The translations under genes and the position numbers were made by a program. Below the pieces are notes generated by a model, which was given only the letters and a program-made list of their open reading frames with translations, had not been told where the DNA came from and did no database searches. Of a stretch of 64,000 bases of DNA, positions 29,701 through 37,432 are shown in pieces; position 1 is the stretch's first letter, and the number at the start of each line of letters is the position of its first letter. The DNA comes from Lysobacterales bacterium (GTDB taxonomy: Bacteria > Pseudomonadota > Gammaproteobacteria > Xanthomonadales > Ahniellaceae): positions 124,001 through 188,000 of the forward strand of contig JADJCM010000003.1 in assembly GCA_016703225.1 (NCBI GenBank), in the 5' to 3' direction.

Positions 29701-29988
29701 CGAGGTGGCGCCCTGGAGGCGGCCACTCGCATCGAAGTGCGAATATCGATGAAAGTTCTGCCCGCTGCTTTCGTGCAGCACGATGTCGCCATTGTCGAGC
29801 GCGACCGCCTTGTTCAAGCTGGCGACCGGAACCCCCGTATGCGCCAGTGTCCACGTGTCGAACTCATGTGCCCTGGCCAGCGTTGCAGCCGCCAGCAACA
29901 CGGCGCAGCACAAGCCGGTCGAAATGATGCGTGCTGTTGGCGGCGGAGCGTCGACAGGTTCAAAGTAGCGGTGCGGGCGGATCGTCAT
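26734..29988 (-). CDS. Large secreted protein of unknown function, beta-propeller-like
   Basis: 1084 residues. A late signal-type helix at residues 21-40 (IISTGLCCAVLLAAATLARA) suggests export; the true start may be an internal codon nearer to it. The body holds many short beta repeats ending in aromatic or aspartate turns (DASGRLQGATSF, DATGSVLWRHQLP, DSSGRLIWRRDV, NRSGDVLWTRPLP), reminiscent of PQQ-like propeller blades. The C-terminal part (ATWTLVDCEHATLDYQFDP, WFTYWTDVGANPG) resembles the end modules of the neighbouring 1058-residue protein, so the two are distant tandem paralogues. No catalytic residues were recognised. Confidence 0.6.
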   Translation of the reverse strand: MTIRPHRYFEPVDAPPPTARIISTGLCCAVLLAAATLARAHEFDTWTLAHTGVPVASLNKAVALDNGDIVLHESSGQNFHRYSHFDASGRLQGATSFWDRRLVLGSSNAHGLVSAGCNSGDISERSADGQLRWRFVPTAWRLDCDWIEPQWQTGIDRDGRVWHFTWRSWTVGTVHAESGQVGHLDFAQTVAADTTELRLFAWPSRSGAVLAAGSASAPQFAAIDATGSVLWRHQLPAPSATNAEWDLRHALFATSNRSGAVALTDFVGQSHDNGSMSYSFETLGVHIAVVDSSGRLIWRRDVTDREPMTFVAQHLFDDGTLAVVTRPGLRMRLFAADGTLLTDHTDGEMRWCHVVAPRGRHWAICTRYGQLNKAISLDDGSSRVLTSIGIEHLVRRTDGSALIFEKSTPPFTAEVFDGSNTSTMIDFTNPNGMGYSLASPIGSRALANGDQLLLLSNGLSRVNRSGDVLWTRPLPNTYGTSASGGLIAGDQSQLLLVADHACFVRSDPQRRVLCYHQDTGNQSLSRLLSGTATERVWVIARNGALELLFRDVALYVQHWLLNLGGELVMSRDLGVGTAVWLDADGALAQRQQDSALITSDPDAAAPVVHPLPADSPLRTEQIVNRIDRSTWLSLGSPATSGATSVQVRVHDASFRQLWLRDFPVTPGALTLVSTDADYVKLLLRDSTGARQMQFLSATTGEPVAPALAMPYPGAVLRGPAGAFGLTYADRGTIVWRTWDALGRELGSHAWRCPQYCGAGGATINGGRLDGFTFGREETFALALEDAFAPRRAPHGDDGAIAGVFTAANETNRGYVIDWLPSSRTLFVARFAGDTSNETRRELLDWETMQGTVSAGASEITLSHYHTADGRFAAADNATITRFGSATFRFDGCDAAEVVLTDTSGAQPVTEVVHLLRSGPRVKTCALLDGTQIAAQATRPARGGFDTRQSGAWVAAGASDQGLLAAVLPATADGNGVFFAPWFTYWTDVGANPGTANRHWLVLQGALTPASNGSAALTIYRATAGSYGPVRPSDTHRIGTATWTLVDCEHATLDYQFDPGELARPYAGRSGTLNFSRPGACSGGP

Positions 29989-30097
29989 AGAGGTGCGGAG
30001 CTCGTCGTGGTGTGCTTTTCACGACGCAGCTGCAGGCGCCTTCCCCCAGCAGCGGATGATGCGATGGGCGCGCGACTTCGGCGGTGGCCACGGTTGG

Positions 30098-30134
30098 ATC
30101 GGATGCACGCCATTCCGGACCGAGACTGCCGAGC
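30098..30134. repeat. Direct repeat copy 2 (methyltransferase-like fragment between the secreted-protein genes)
   Basis: Near-identical copy of 26595-26631. On the minus strand it would encode SLGPEWRASD, compared with SLGPEWRAPD in the methyltransferase, but no open gene surrounds it. It lies in the 163-base spacer between the two giant secreted-protein genes. Confidence 0.75.
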
Positions 30135-30151
30135 CGCAAGCCCGCCCCGGC

Positions 30152-33100
30152 TCAGGGGCGGCAGCCGCCGAGCCGCTGCAGCGGAATGACGCGCGTGCGC
30201 AGCGCGAAGCTGTTGGCGATGAGGGTGTCGTCGAAGCGGTAGCTGAGCGTTGCCGAGTCGCAGTCGATGCGCTCCAGCGTGGCTTCGCCGACGCGGTGCG
30301 TGTTCTGCGTCGCGATGCTGTCGCGATTTCCGCCGGTGGTGCGGTAGAGCGTCAGTGCGGCGCGCTGCTCGCTGGCGTCGTCGAAGCTGCCGGAGGCGGT
30401 GAACCAGTGCTGCTGCGTGCTCTCGTCGGCCGCACCGGCGGGGTCGTAGGTGAACCAGCCGAGTCCGACGGTCTCGGTCACGGTTTCGCCGGAGGGCGGA
30501 TAGATCGCGATGTGCAGGCCCTGGCCCGAAGTGCGCGGCTCGAACCAGGCGCCGGCGAGATCGGACGCCGGTGTGTAGGCGGGTGGCGTCGTCGTGGTGT
30601 CGGGCGAGCCAGGAATGCGTAGGCTGCAGGTGCTGGTGCGTGGTGAAGCACGCAGCAGCGCGACCGTGCGCGGCACCACGCGCCCGTCGTCGAAGCGGTA
30701 GCTGAGCGTCGCGTGGTCACAGTCGATCAGGCTGACCGAGGCCTCGCCAACGGCGTTCGCGGTGGTGGCAGGTGCGTCATCGAAGACCCCGCCGCGGTTT
30801 TCGAAGATCGAGAGTGTCTGGGTCATGCTGTCGCCCTGAACGATCTGGCCGGCCAGCGTGTTCCAGCGCAAGGTCGAATGATCGTAGTCGCAACAAGGTT
30901 GGGCGGCATCGTGCGAGTACCACGCAGCCGAGAGCACGCCGGCACTGGCATTGTGCTCGAACACGAATCCCTGGCCGCTCAAACCCGGCATCACCCAGAC
31001 GCCGGACAGGGCGGGTGCGGCGTCGGCGATCGCGGACGCATCGACCAGTCCGACGCTGCCGAGCGCGAGCGCGTGGCCGTCGTCGCCCGCAAACACGAAT
31101 GCATCGGCATCACGCGCACGCACCACCGGCAGCCGGCCGCGGAGCTGCGTTGGCCAAGGCAGCGTGGTCGCACTGGTGACGGCATCGCCAGTCGACGGGT
31201 TGAGATCGGTGATTCGCCACGAACGCGCCGGTGAGAGTCCGGCCTCGAGCACGCGCACCCGCTGCGGTGAAAGATGCACGGCCAGCATCGTCGGCATGTC
31301 TGCATGCGCGGGGTGGAACCAGCGCTCGCTGCCGTCGGCATTCAGCGCATACAGCGTCGCATCCGGTGAGCCGTCCGGCCCACCGGTCGGTGTGCGCTTG
31401 ATCATGAACAGCATGCCGCTGTCGAGCGCGTCGATGGAAACGAGGTCGCCACCGGACAGGATGCGACGGGTCGCGTCGGCGAAGCTGCCGTCCTCCGCAA
31501 TACGGGCAAGCTGCTTCGTCCCGTCCCCGCCGCTGCTGAAGTCGATCCATAGCCGGTCCTGCGGGTCGAACATCGCGCTGTGCAGGTACATGACCGACGC
31601 CGGCAGCTGACCACCCGCGATGTGATTGCCATTCGCGTCGTAGCGTTCGAAACGCATCGGCGCCGAGACGGTGTCGACGACCAACAATCGATCCTGCGCG
31701 TCGGTCCAGGCGCTTGGCGACTGGAAGTGGTCGGCCAGCAGACGTGGCGTTTCGCCCTGACGAAGTTGGTACAGGCGAGTGGCCGCGCCGGCAGTCTCCG
31801 GCCGGAAGAATGCGAAGACGCGACCGACCCGGCGCAGCGGCAATACTCCGGGAGCGACTACGCGCACATCCGCAAGGCTCGCGCTCAACACCGACACGCC
31901 GTCGCTTTGGCGGTAACACTCGACTTCGCCCAGCGGCTGCGTACCGATCACGTAGCTCCTGCTGCTGGCGGCGCAGGCCTGCTCTGCATTGTGGCCGGCA
32001 TGTTCGTGACCCGGTGCGAGCGGCATCCGCCAGCGCAAGCTGCCGTCGGATTCGTAGCGGCGAAGCGCGGCGGAGGAGAATCCCTGGCGATCGTCAACGA
32101 GCAGGCCATCGGCGAGCAGGTGCGCGCTGGGGGTCGAGCTGCCGCGCGGTTCGGGCGTCACCACTGCGGGATCACGCCGTTCGCTCGCCGCGTAGCCAAC
32201 GCGGACCAATCGTGGGACAGGCAGCAGCCCGGTGCCAGGGCCTTCGGCGACGAGCAGAGTTGCCCCCTCGCTGCTCAGCGCCATCGACAGGACGGGGTCG
32301 GGCGAAGCCCAGGCCAACTGCGGGGTCGTGTCGGCCCGAGTCTTGAACAGGGAGAGGGAGCCGTCGGCAGCCAGCGACAGCCAGTGCGTGTGCATCCCCT
32401 GACTGACCGGGATGCAGACCGGCGGCGGCGTCGGCCAGGAGAACCCGCCGTGGAGGCCGAGGTCGCAGTTGAGCACGGCTTCATGGGAGACGACGCCCTC
32501 ACCCGAAACCCGCCACAGCAGCGAGCTGGCGGCCTCGGGGTTGGCGAGCGCGACGAAAACATTGCCAGCCGCGTCGAGCGAGACATTGCTCGCCGCGAGC
32601 CCCGGGGCGATCGCGAGATTGGCTTGCGACGACAGCGTGCCATCGGCCGCGATCCGATCGATCCGCAGGCTCGAGCCCTGCGTGCGTACAAGCACGCGGG
32701 CGCTGCCCTGCGCGCCCGGCTGTGCCCGGCCGTCGTTGGCAAAGGATCCGAGATCGTGCCGCCAGCGCGGGTTCATGCGGGCGTCGACGGCGAGCAACTC
32801 GAGTCGTTGCGCAGCGGTCGGAATCGCAAACACCGCGCCACCGTCCGAGGCAGCCATCGCGGTTGCACGCCACGCTTGCGCGTCAAAGCCGAGTGCTCGC
32901 ACGTAGCGCTGTCCGTCCTTGGCGAAGCTGACAATTTCGTCGCTGTGGCCATCGACGTAGAAGTGACTGCCGAATGCGTCGCTCGCGATATTCCGGCACA
33001 GCACGTGCGGCCCCAGTTCTGTTTGGTCATCGATGCTGTCGCGGCAGGCCGGCGACGCCCCGACGACGGAATCGACGATCGGCGTTGCAACCAGGTTCGG

Positions 33101-33328
33101 GTCGACGAAGACTTGGAAGGTGTCTGCCGACACCGGATCCTGGAAATGGACGCGGAATCCTTCGCCACTCTCCTGCGTGTAGATCGGCTGCGCAGCAGTG
33201 CTCGCCGGCTCACGTCCGATCTGCGCATCCAGTTGCAGGAAGGGAGATTGCGGGGTGGCTTGCGCGCAAGAGCACAGCACCGACAACGTCAACGCGAACT
33301 GGCGGACGCCGCGAATCGGATTCAGCAT
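30152..33328 (-). CDS. Large secreted protein of unknown function with two C-terminal repeat modules
   Basis: 1058 residues from ATG 33328, with AGGAG upstream and a signal peptide (MLNPIRGVRQFALTLSVLCS to QA). The middle is propeller-like: RYDANGNHIAGGQLP, RYESDGSLRWRMPL, RIAEDGSFADATR. The C-terminus has two copies of a roughly 120-residue module. The first is SGVWVMPGLSGQGFVFEHN to LIDCDHATLSYRFDDG; the second is AGAWFEPRTSGQGLHIAIY to RIDCDSATLSYRFDD. The module also appears at the end of the 1084-residue neighbour. It is probably extracellular or on the cell surface; function is unknown. It lies on the same strand as metK, which is about 100 bases upstream. Confidence 0.65.
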   Translation of the reverse strand: MLNPIRGVRQFALTLSVLCSCAQATPQSPFLQLDAQIGREPASTAAQPIYTQESGEGFRVHFQDPVSADTFQVFVDPNLVATPIVDSVVGASPACRDSIDDQTELGPHVLCRNIASDAFGSHFYVDGHSDEIVSFAKDGQRYVRALGFDAQAWRATAMAASDGGAVFAIPTAAQRLELLAVDARMNPRWRHDLGSFANDGRAQPGAQGSARVLVRTQGSSLRIDRIAADGTLSSQANLAIAPGLAASNVSLDAAGNVFVALANPEAASSLLWRVSGEGVVSHEAVLNCDLGLHGGFSWPTPPPVCIPVSQGMHTHWLSLAADGSLSLFKTRADTTPQLAWASPDPVLSMALSSEGATLLVAEGPGTGLLPVPRLVRVGYAASERRDPAVVTPEPRGSSTPSAHLLADGLLVDDRQGFSSAALRRYESDGSLRWRMPLAPGHEHAGHNAEQACAASSRSYVIGTQPLGEVECYRQSDGVSVLSASLADVRVVAPGVLPLRRVGRVFAFFRPETAGAATRLYQLRQGETPRLLADHFQSPSAWTDAQDRLLVVDTVSAPMRFERYDANGNHIAGGQLPASVMYLHSAMFDPQDRLWIDFSSGGDGTKQLARIAEDGSFADATRRILSGGDLVSIDALDSGMLFMIKRTPTGGPDGSPDATLYALNADGSERWFHPAHADMPTMLAVHLSPQRVRVLEAGLSPARSWRITDLNPSTGDAVTSATTLPWPTQLRGRLPVVRARDADAFVFAGDDGHALALGSVGLVDASAIADAAPALSGVWVMPGLSGQGFVFEHNASAGVLSAAWYSHDAAQPCCDYDHSTLRWNTLAGQIVQGDSMTQTLSIFENRGGVFDDAPATTANAVGEASVSLIDCDHATLSYRFDDGRVVPRTVALLRASPRTSTCSLRIPGSPDTTTTPPAYTPASDLAGAWFEPRTSGQGLHIAIYPPSGETVTETVGLGWFTYDPAGAADESTQQHWFTASGSFDDASEQRAALTLYRTTGGNRDSIATQNTHRVGEATLERIDCDSATLSYRFDDTLIANSFALRTRVIPLQRLGGCRP

Positions 33329-33368
33329 GGATCCTTCTCCTGATCTTGTATCGATGTGAGAACCAGAA

Positions 33369-33388
33369 CGGCCCGCTTGCGCGGGCCG
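33369..33388 (-). terminator. Possible hairpin terminator after metK
   Basis: CGGCCCGC and GCGGGCCG form a perfect eight-pair stem with a four-base loop about 40-60 bases beyond the metK stop. Only a weak T-rich tail (TTCTGGTTCT) follows on the minus strand. Confidence 0.45.
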
Positions 33389-33401
33389 TGTTGGTGCAGA
33401 G

Positions 33402-33428
33402 CATCGGGCCACAAGTGGCCCTCCTACA
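33402..33428 (-). repeat. GTAG-type REP palindrome
   Basis: On the minus strand the unit starts TGTAGGAG, continues as the stem GGGCCACTTGTGGCCC and ends GATG. It has the same head and tail as the units at 2140 and 47527. It lies directly after the metK stop. Confidence 0.7.
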
Positions 33429-33429
33429 T

Positions 33430-34644
33430 TCAGGACTTGAGGCCGGCGGCCTTGCGCAGGGCTTCGGCGCGGTCGGTCTTTTCCCACGAGAACGCGGTGG
33501 CCTTGTGCTTCTTGCCGGCGGCGTCGGTGTATTCGTGCTCGTAGGGCTTGCGGCCGAAGTGGCCGTAGCTCGCGGTGGCCTGGTACACCGGGTGGATCAG
33601 ATCCAGCATCTGGATGATGCCGTAGGGGCGCAGGTCGAAATGCGCGCGGATCAGCTTCTCGATCTTGTCGTCGCTGATCTTGCCGGTGCCAAACGTCGTC
33701 ACCGAGATCGAGGTTGGTTCGGCCACGCCGATGGCGTAGCTGACCTGGACTTCGCACTTGTCGGCCAAGCCCGCCGCGACGAGGTTCTTCGCGACGTAGC
33801 GCGCAGCGTATGCAGCCGAACGATCGACCTTGGACGGGTCCTTGCCCGAGAACGCGCCGCCGCCGTGGCGGGCCATGCCGCCGTAGCTGTCGACGATGAT
33901 CTTGCGACCGGTCAGACCGCAGTCGCCCACCGGGCCACCGATCACGAACTTGCCGGTCGGGTTGATGTGGAACTTGGTCTTCTTGTCGATCAGCTTGGAC
34001 GGCAGCACCGGCTTGATGATCTCTTCCATCACCGCTTCGACCAGGTGCTTCTGCTTCACGTCCTCGTCGTGCTGGGTCGAGAGCACGACCGCGTCGATGC
34101 CGGCGATCTTGTTGCCGTCATAACGCAGCGTGACCTGCGACTTCGCGTCCGGGCGCAGCCACGGTAGCGGCGAATTCTTCTTCTTGCGGATCTTGGCTTG
34201 CTGTTCGACCAGGCGATGCGAGTAATAGATCGGCGCCGGCATGTATTCCGGGGCTTCGTTGCAGGCGTAGCCGAACATCAGGCCCTGGTCGCCGGCGCCC
34301 TGTTCCTCCGGCTTCTTGCGGTCCACGCCCTGGTTGATGTCCGGCGACTGCTTGCCGAGCATGTTGATGATGGCGCAGGTGTGGCCGTCGAAGCCGACCT
34401 TGGAATTGTCGTAGCCGATGTCGTTGATGACCTTGCGCGCCAGCGCCTCGATGTCGACCCAGGCGTCCGTCGTGATCTCGCCGGCGACGATCGCGGCACC
34501 CGTCTTCACCATCGTTTCGCAGGCGACACGGGCGCGCTTGTCCTGCGCGAGGATCGCGTCCAGCACGGCATCGGAGATCTGGTCGGCGAGCTTGTCGGGA
34601 TGGCCTTCGGAAACGGATTCGGAGGTGAAGAGATAGCTGCTCAT
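33430..34644 (-). CDS. metK: S-adenosylmethionine synthetase
   Basis: Forms S-adenosylmethionine from methionine and ATP. 404 residues, the expected bacterial length. Motifs: GHPDKLADQISDAVLD at the N-terminus, the ATP-binding GAGDQGLMFGYA, the P-loop-like GGGAFSGKDPSKVDRSAAY, and the Mg/K-binding acidic residues around them. With ahcY and metF it covers most of the activated-methyl cycle in this window. The leader of about 40 bases carries a TATAGT -10-like hexamer (34693-34698, minus strand); no SAM riboswitch could be recognised. The upstream neighbour is divergent. Confidence 0.97.
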   Translation of the reverse strand: MSSYLFTSESVSEGHPDKLADQISDAVLDAILAQDKRARVACETMVKTGAAIVAGEITTDAWVDIEALARKVINDIGYDNSKVGFDGHTCAIINMLGKQSPDINQGVDRKKPEEQGAGDQGLMFGYACNEAPEYMPAPIYYSHRLVEQQAKIRKKKNSPLPWLRPDAKSQVTLRYDGNKIAGIDAVVLSTQHDEDVKQKHLVEAVMEEIIKPVLPSKLIDKKTKFHINPTGKFVIGGPVGDCGLTGRKIIVDSYGGMARHGGGAFSGKDPSKVDRSAAYAARYVAKNLVAAGLADKCEVQVSYAIGVAEPTSISVTTFGTGKISDDKIEKLIRAHFDLRPYGIIQMLDLIHPVYQATASYGHFGRKPYEHEYTDAAGKKHKATAFSWEKTDRAEALRKAAGLKS

Positions 34645-34876
34645 CGAGGCAAATATCCTTTGATTCGGATGGCGGGATTGAAAGGGGCCGGCACTATACA
34701 GAACTCGCGCGCGCCGCGCAGCACTTTAGCGGCAAGGGGCGTTTGCGTTCGGTGGCCATTCACGGCCGCCGACACGGAACTGTCGTGCCATGGTCATCGC
34801 GATCGCACCTCGGCGCAATCGATCTGACGCGGTGACGCCGTAGCCTGTGCTCCCGTCGAAGCTACGGGGGCAGTCC

Positions 34877-36616
34877 ATGATCGATCTTGAGGCGACGCTG
34901 CAGGCACGCTTCCCGCACTGGTTCCATGGCCGTCGCGCGCACGTTTCGCGGCCGTTGGCGCGCGCGCTGTCGCGATTTTCACGGGTGCCCGAGATCAATG
35001 CGTTTCTCGCCGGCAATGCGCATTTGCGCGGCTTCGGATTCGTCGAGGCCGCGCTCGACCATCTGGATGCGCGCTGTCTGGTCGACCATGTCGAACGCGA
35101 GCACATTCCCGAGCACGGGCGCTGCGTGATCGTTGCCAACCATCCGCTCGGCGCGGTCGATGCGCTGGCCCTGCTGCAGTGTGTCGGCAGTGTGCGTCGC
35201 GACGTGAAGATCCTGGCGAACGATTTGCTGCTGTCGCTGGAGCCATTGACCGACCTGCTGTTGCCGTTTCGCATTCTCGGTGGCAAGCCCGCGGCCGAGT
35301 CGATCGCCGCAGCGGAACAGGCGCTGGCCGAGGAGCAGGCGCTGATTGTGTTTCCGGCCGGCGCCGTCTCGCGCCTCGGCTGGCGCGGCGTGCGCGACGC
35401 GCGTTGGCGGCGCGGCTTCCTGCGCTTCGCCGAGAACGCGAACGCGCCGATCGTGCCGGTGCATGTCTCGGGCCGCAACTCGGCCTGGTTCTACGGGCTG
35501 TCGCGGCTCGCGTCGCCGCTCGGTACGGCGATGCTGCCGCGCGAGATGTTCACGCGCCGCGGTCAACGCATCGAACTGCGCGTCGGCAAGCCGGTGACGC
35601 CGCTGCAGTTGCAGGCATGTGCCGCCGACAGCGCCGGTCGACTGGCACTGGTGCGCGCAGGTACCGAGGCACTCGCGCGCGGTCGCGACCTGCTGCCGAC
35701 CCGACCCACGCCGATCCTGCATGCACCGAAACTGCGCGATCAGATCATCGACCTATGTCGCCTGGAAGAACTCGGTCGCACACCGGACGGCAAGCGCATC
35801 TGCGCCGGGCGGCTCGATCCGGACCGGCCGCTGATGCGAGAGATTGCACGTCTGCGCGAGTTCACCTTCCGCGCGGTGGGCGAGGGCAGCGGCAAGCGTC
35901 TCGATCTCGATCGCTACGACGCGCACTATGACCAGCTTGTGCTGTGGGACGAGGAGCGGCTGGAAGTCGCCGGTGCGTACCGCGTCGGTCGCTGCGCGCC
36001 GATCCTGAGCCAGCGCGGCATCTCCGGCCTGTACACCGCCAGCCTGTTCGACTTCTCGCCCGAGCTGATGGCGCAGCTCGACGACGCGATGGAACTCGGG
36101 CGCAGCTTCGTGCAGCCGAAGTACTGGGGCTCGCGCAGCCTCGACTACCTGTGGCTCGGGATCGGCGCCTATCTGCGCGCGCATCCGGAAATCCGCCGCC
36201 TGTTCGGGCCGGTTTCGATCAGTGCCGAGTTGTCGCCGCGCGCCCGCGCCCTGCTGGTCGCCTACTACCAGCGCTTTCATGGCGAGGCGCGCCGGCTGGC
36301 GTCGTCGCATCGGCCCTTCGCGGTCGATGCGGTCGCGTCGCTGTTCGACGACCTGGATGCCGATGCGGCGATGCGCGTGTTGCGCGACAACCTCGCCGCG
36401 CTCGGCGCGCGCGTGCCGACGCTGTACAAGCAATACACCGAACTGTGCGAACCCGGCGGCGCGCGCTTCCTTGCCTTTGGTACCGACCCGGATTTCGCCA
36501 GCGTGGTCGATGGCCTGATCCTGGTCGATCTGGACCGCGTGACCGCGAAGAAGCGCGCGCGTTACCTGGAGCCGCCGGCCGGCGGCCGCAACGTGCTCGC
36601 CGGAGTCGCGGCATGA
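34877..36616 (+). CDS. Fused PlsC-type acyltransferase and GNAT (OlsB/hemolysin-like) acyltransferase
   Basis: 579 residues, ATG 34877 with GGGGGC upstream. The N-terminal 290 residues are a PlsC-type lysophospholipid acyltransferase: NHPLGAVDAL gives the HxxxxD catalytic motif and FPAGAVSR the substrate-binding loop. The C-terminal 290 residues resemble the acyl-ACP-dependent GNAT proteins related to OlsB (FRAVGEGSGKRLDLDRYD, AYRVGR, FDFSPELMAQLDDAMELGRS). A bifunctional ornithine-lipid-type synthase is plausible, but the order is the reverse of the OlsF arrangement I know. It ends in a 4-base overlap (ATGA) with the phosphoesterase gene, so both are probably envelope-lipid enzymes in one operon. 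Confidence 0.8.
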   Translation: MIDLEATLQARFPHWFHGRRAHVSRPLARALSRFSRVPEINAFLAGNAHLRGFGFVEAALDHLDARCLVDHVEREHIPEHGRCVIVANHPLGAVDALALLQCVGSVRRDVKILANDLLLSLEPLTDLLLPFRILGGKPAAESIAAAEQALAEEQALIVFPAGAVSRLGWRGVRDARWRRGFLRFAENANAPIVPVHVSGRNSAWFYGLSRLASPLGTAMLPREMFTRRGQRIELRVGKPVTPLQLQACAADSAGRLALVRAGTEALARGRDLLPTRPTPILHAPKLRDQIIDLCRLEELGRTPDGKRICAGRLDPDRPLMREIARLREFTFRAVGEGSGKRLDLDRYDAHYDQLVLWDEERLEVAGAYRVGRCAPILSQRGISGLYTASLFDFSPELMAQLDDAMELGRSFVQPKYWGSRSLDYLWLGIGAYLRAHPEIRRLFGPVSISAELSPRARALLVAYYQRFHGEARRLASSHRPFAVDAVASLFDDLDADAAMRVLRDNLAALGARVPTLYKQYTELCEPGGARFLAFGTDPDFASVVDGLILVDLDRVTAKKRARYLEPPAGGRNVLAGVAA

Positions 36617-37428
36617 ACGCTGGGGTCGTGGCACTGCGCCCGGCACTGCGCAGCGTGTTCCTCTCCGATCTGCACCTCGGTTCGCCGCACTGCCACGCCG
36701 AAGCGCTGGCCGGGTTTCTGGAAACCGTGCGATGCGAGCGGCTCTACTTGGTCGGCGACGTGTTCGACCTGCATTGGCTGTTGCGTCGGCGCGCGGCCTG
36801 GTCGGCGGCGCACACGCAGGTGCTCGACGCCCTGCAACGGCTGCTGCGCCGTGGCGTCGACGTCGTCTACATCCCCGGCAACCACGATGGTCCCTTGCGT
36901 CGCTGGTGCGGACTGGCGCTGCCGGGCGTGCGCATGCGCCGGCGTGCGGTGCACACCACCGCGGACGGGCGCCGCCTGCTCGTCACCCATGGCGACGAGT
37001 TCGATGACGAGGTGCGCCTCGGCGGCGCCGGCGAATGGCTGGGCGAGTGGCTGTACGAACGCATCCTGCTCGGCGGCAATCGTCGCTGGAACCGGCTGCG
37101 AGCACGCTTCGGCTATCGCTACTTCTCGCTCGCGGGGTTTCTCAAGCGGCAGAGCAGCGGTGCCGAGCGCTACATCGCGCGCTTTCGCGCGGCCGTCCTC
37201 GCCGACGTGCGACGGCGCGGTCTCGATGGCGTGGTCTGCGGCCACATCCACCGGCCGGAACTGCGCGAGATCGACGGGCTGGTGTACGCCAACGACGGCG
37301 ACTGGGTCGAAAGCCTGACCGCGCTGACCGAGTCCCGCGACGGCACGCTGGCCCTGCGCCAGATCGGAATCGCCGGGCAGGTCGAAGTCGAACTGGCGCC
37401 GCCGCGCTGGATCGACGCGGCGGCGTGA
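36613..37428 (+). CDS. Metallophosphoesterase, UDP-2,3-diacylglucosamine diphosphatase-like (LpxH superfamily)
   Basis: 271 residues. Calcineurin-like metal motifs are all present: SDLHLGSPHC, VGDVFDLHWL, IPGNHDGPL, VTHGDEFDD and CGHIHRPEL. The set and spacing match the UDP-2,3-diacylglucosamine hydrolase superfamily, so a lipid or sugar-phosphate phosphodiesterase is likely. It need not be the housekeeping lipid A enzyme, because the sequence is longer and more divergent than LpxH. The ATG overlaps the stop of the acyltransferase fusion, which supports a lipid-related role. Confidence 0.8.
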   Translation: MNAGVVALRPALRSVFLSDLHLGSPHCHAEALAGFLETVRCERLYLVGDVFDLHWLLRRRAAWSAAHTQVLDALQRLLRRGVDVVYIPGNHDGPLRRWCGLALPGVRMRRRAVHTTADGRRLLVTHGDEFDDEVRLGGAGEWLGEWLYERILLGGNRRWNRLRARFGYRYFSLAGFLKRQSSGAERYIARFRAAVLADVRRRGLDGVVCGHIHRPELREIDGLVYANDGDWVESLTALTESRDGTLALRQIGIAGQVEVELAPPRWIDAAA

Positions 37429-37432
37429 GCCC

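Noticed and set aside
34645..34760. SAM riboswitch before metK
   Set aside because: No conserved SAM-I, SAM-II or SAM-IV core could be found; only a TATAGT hexamer and a short leader are visible.
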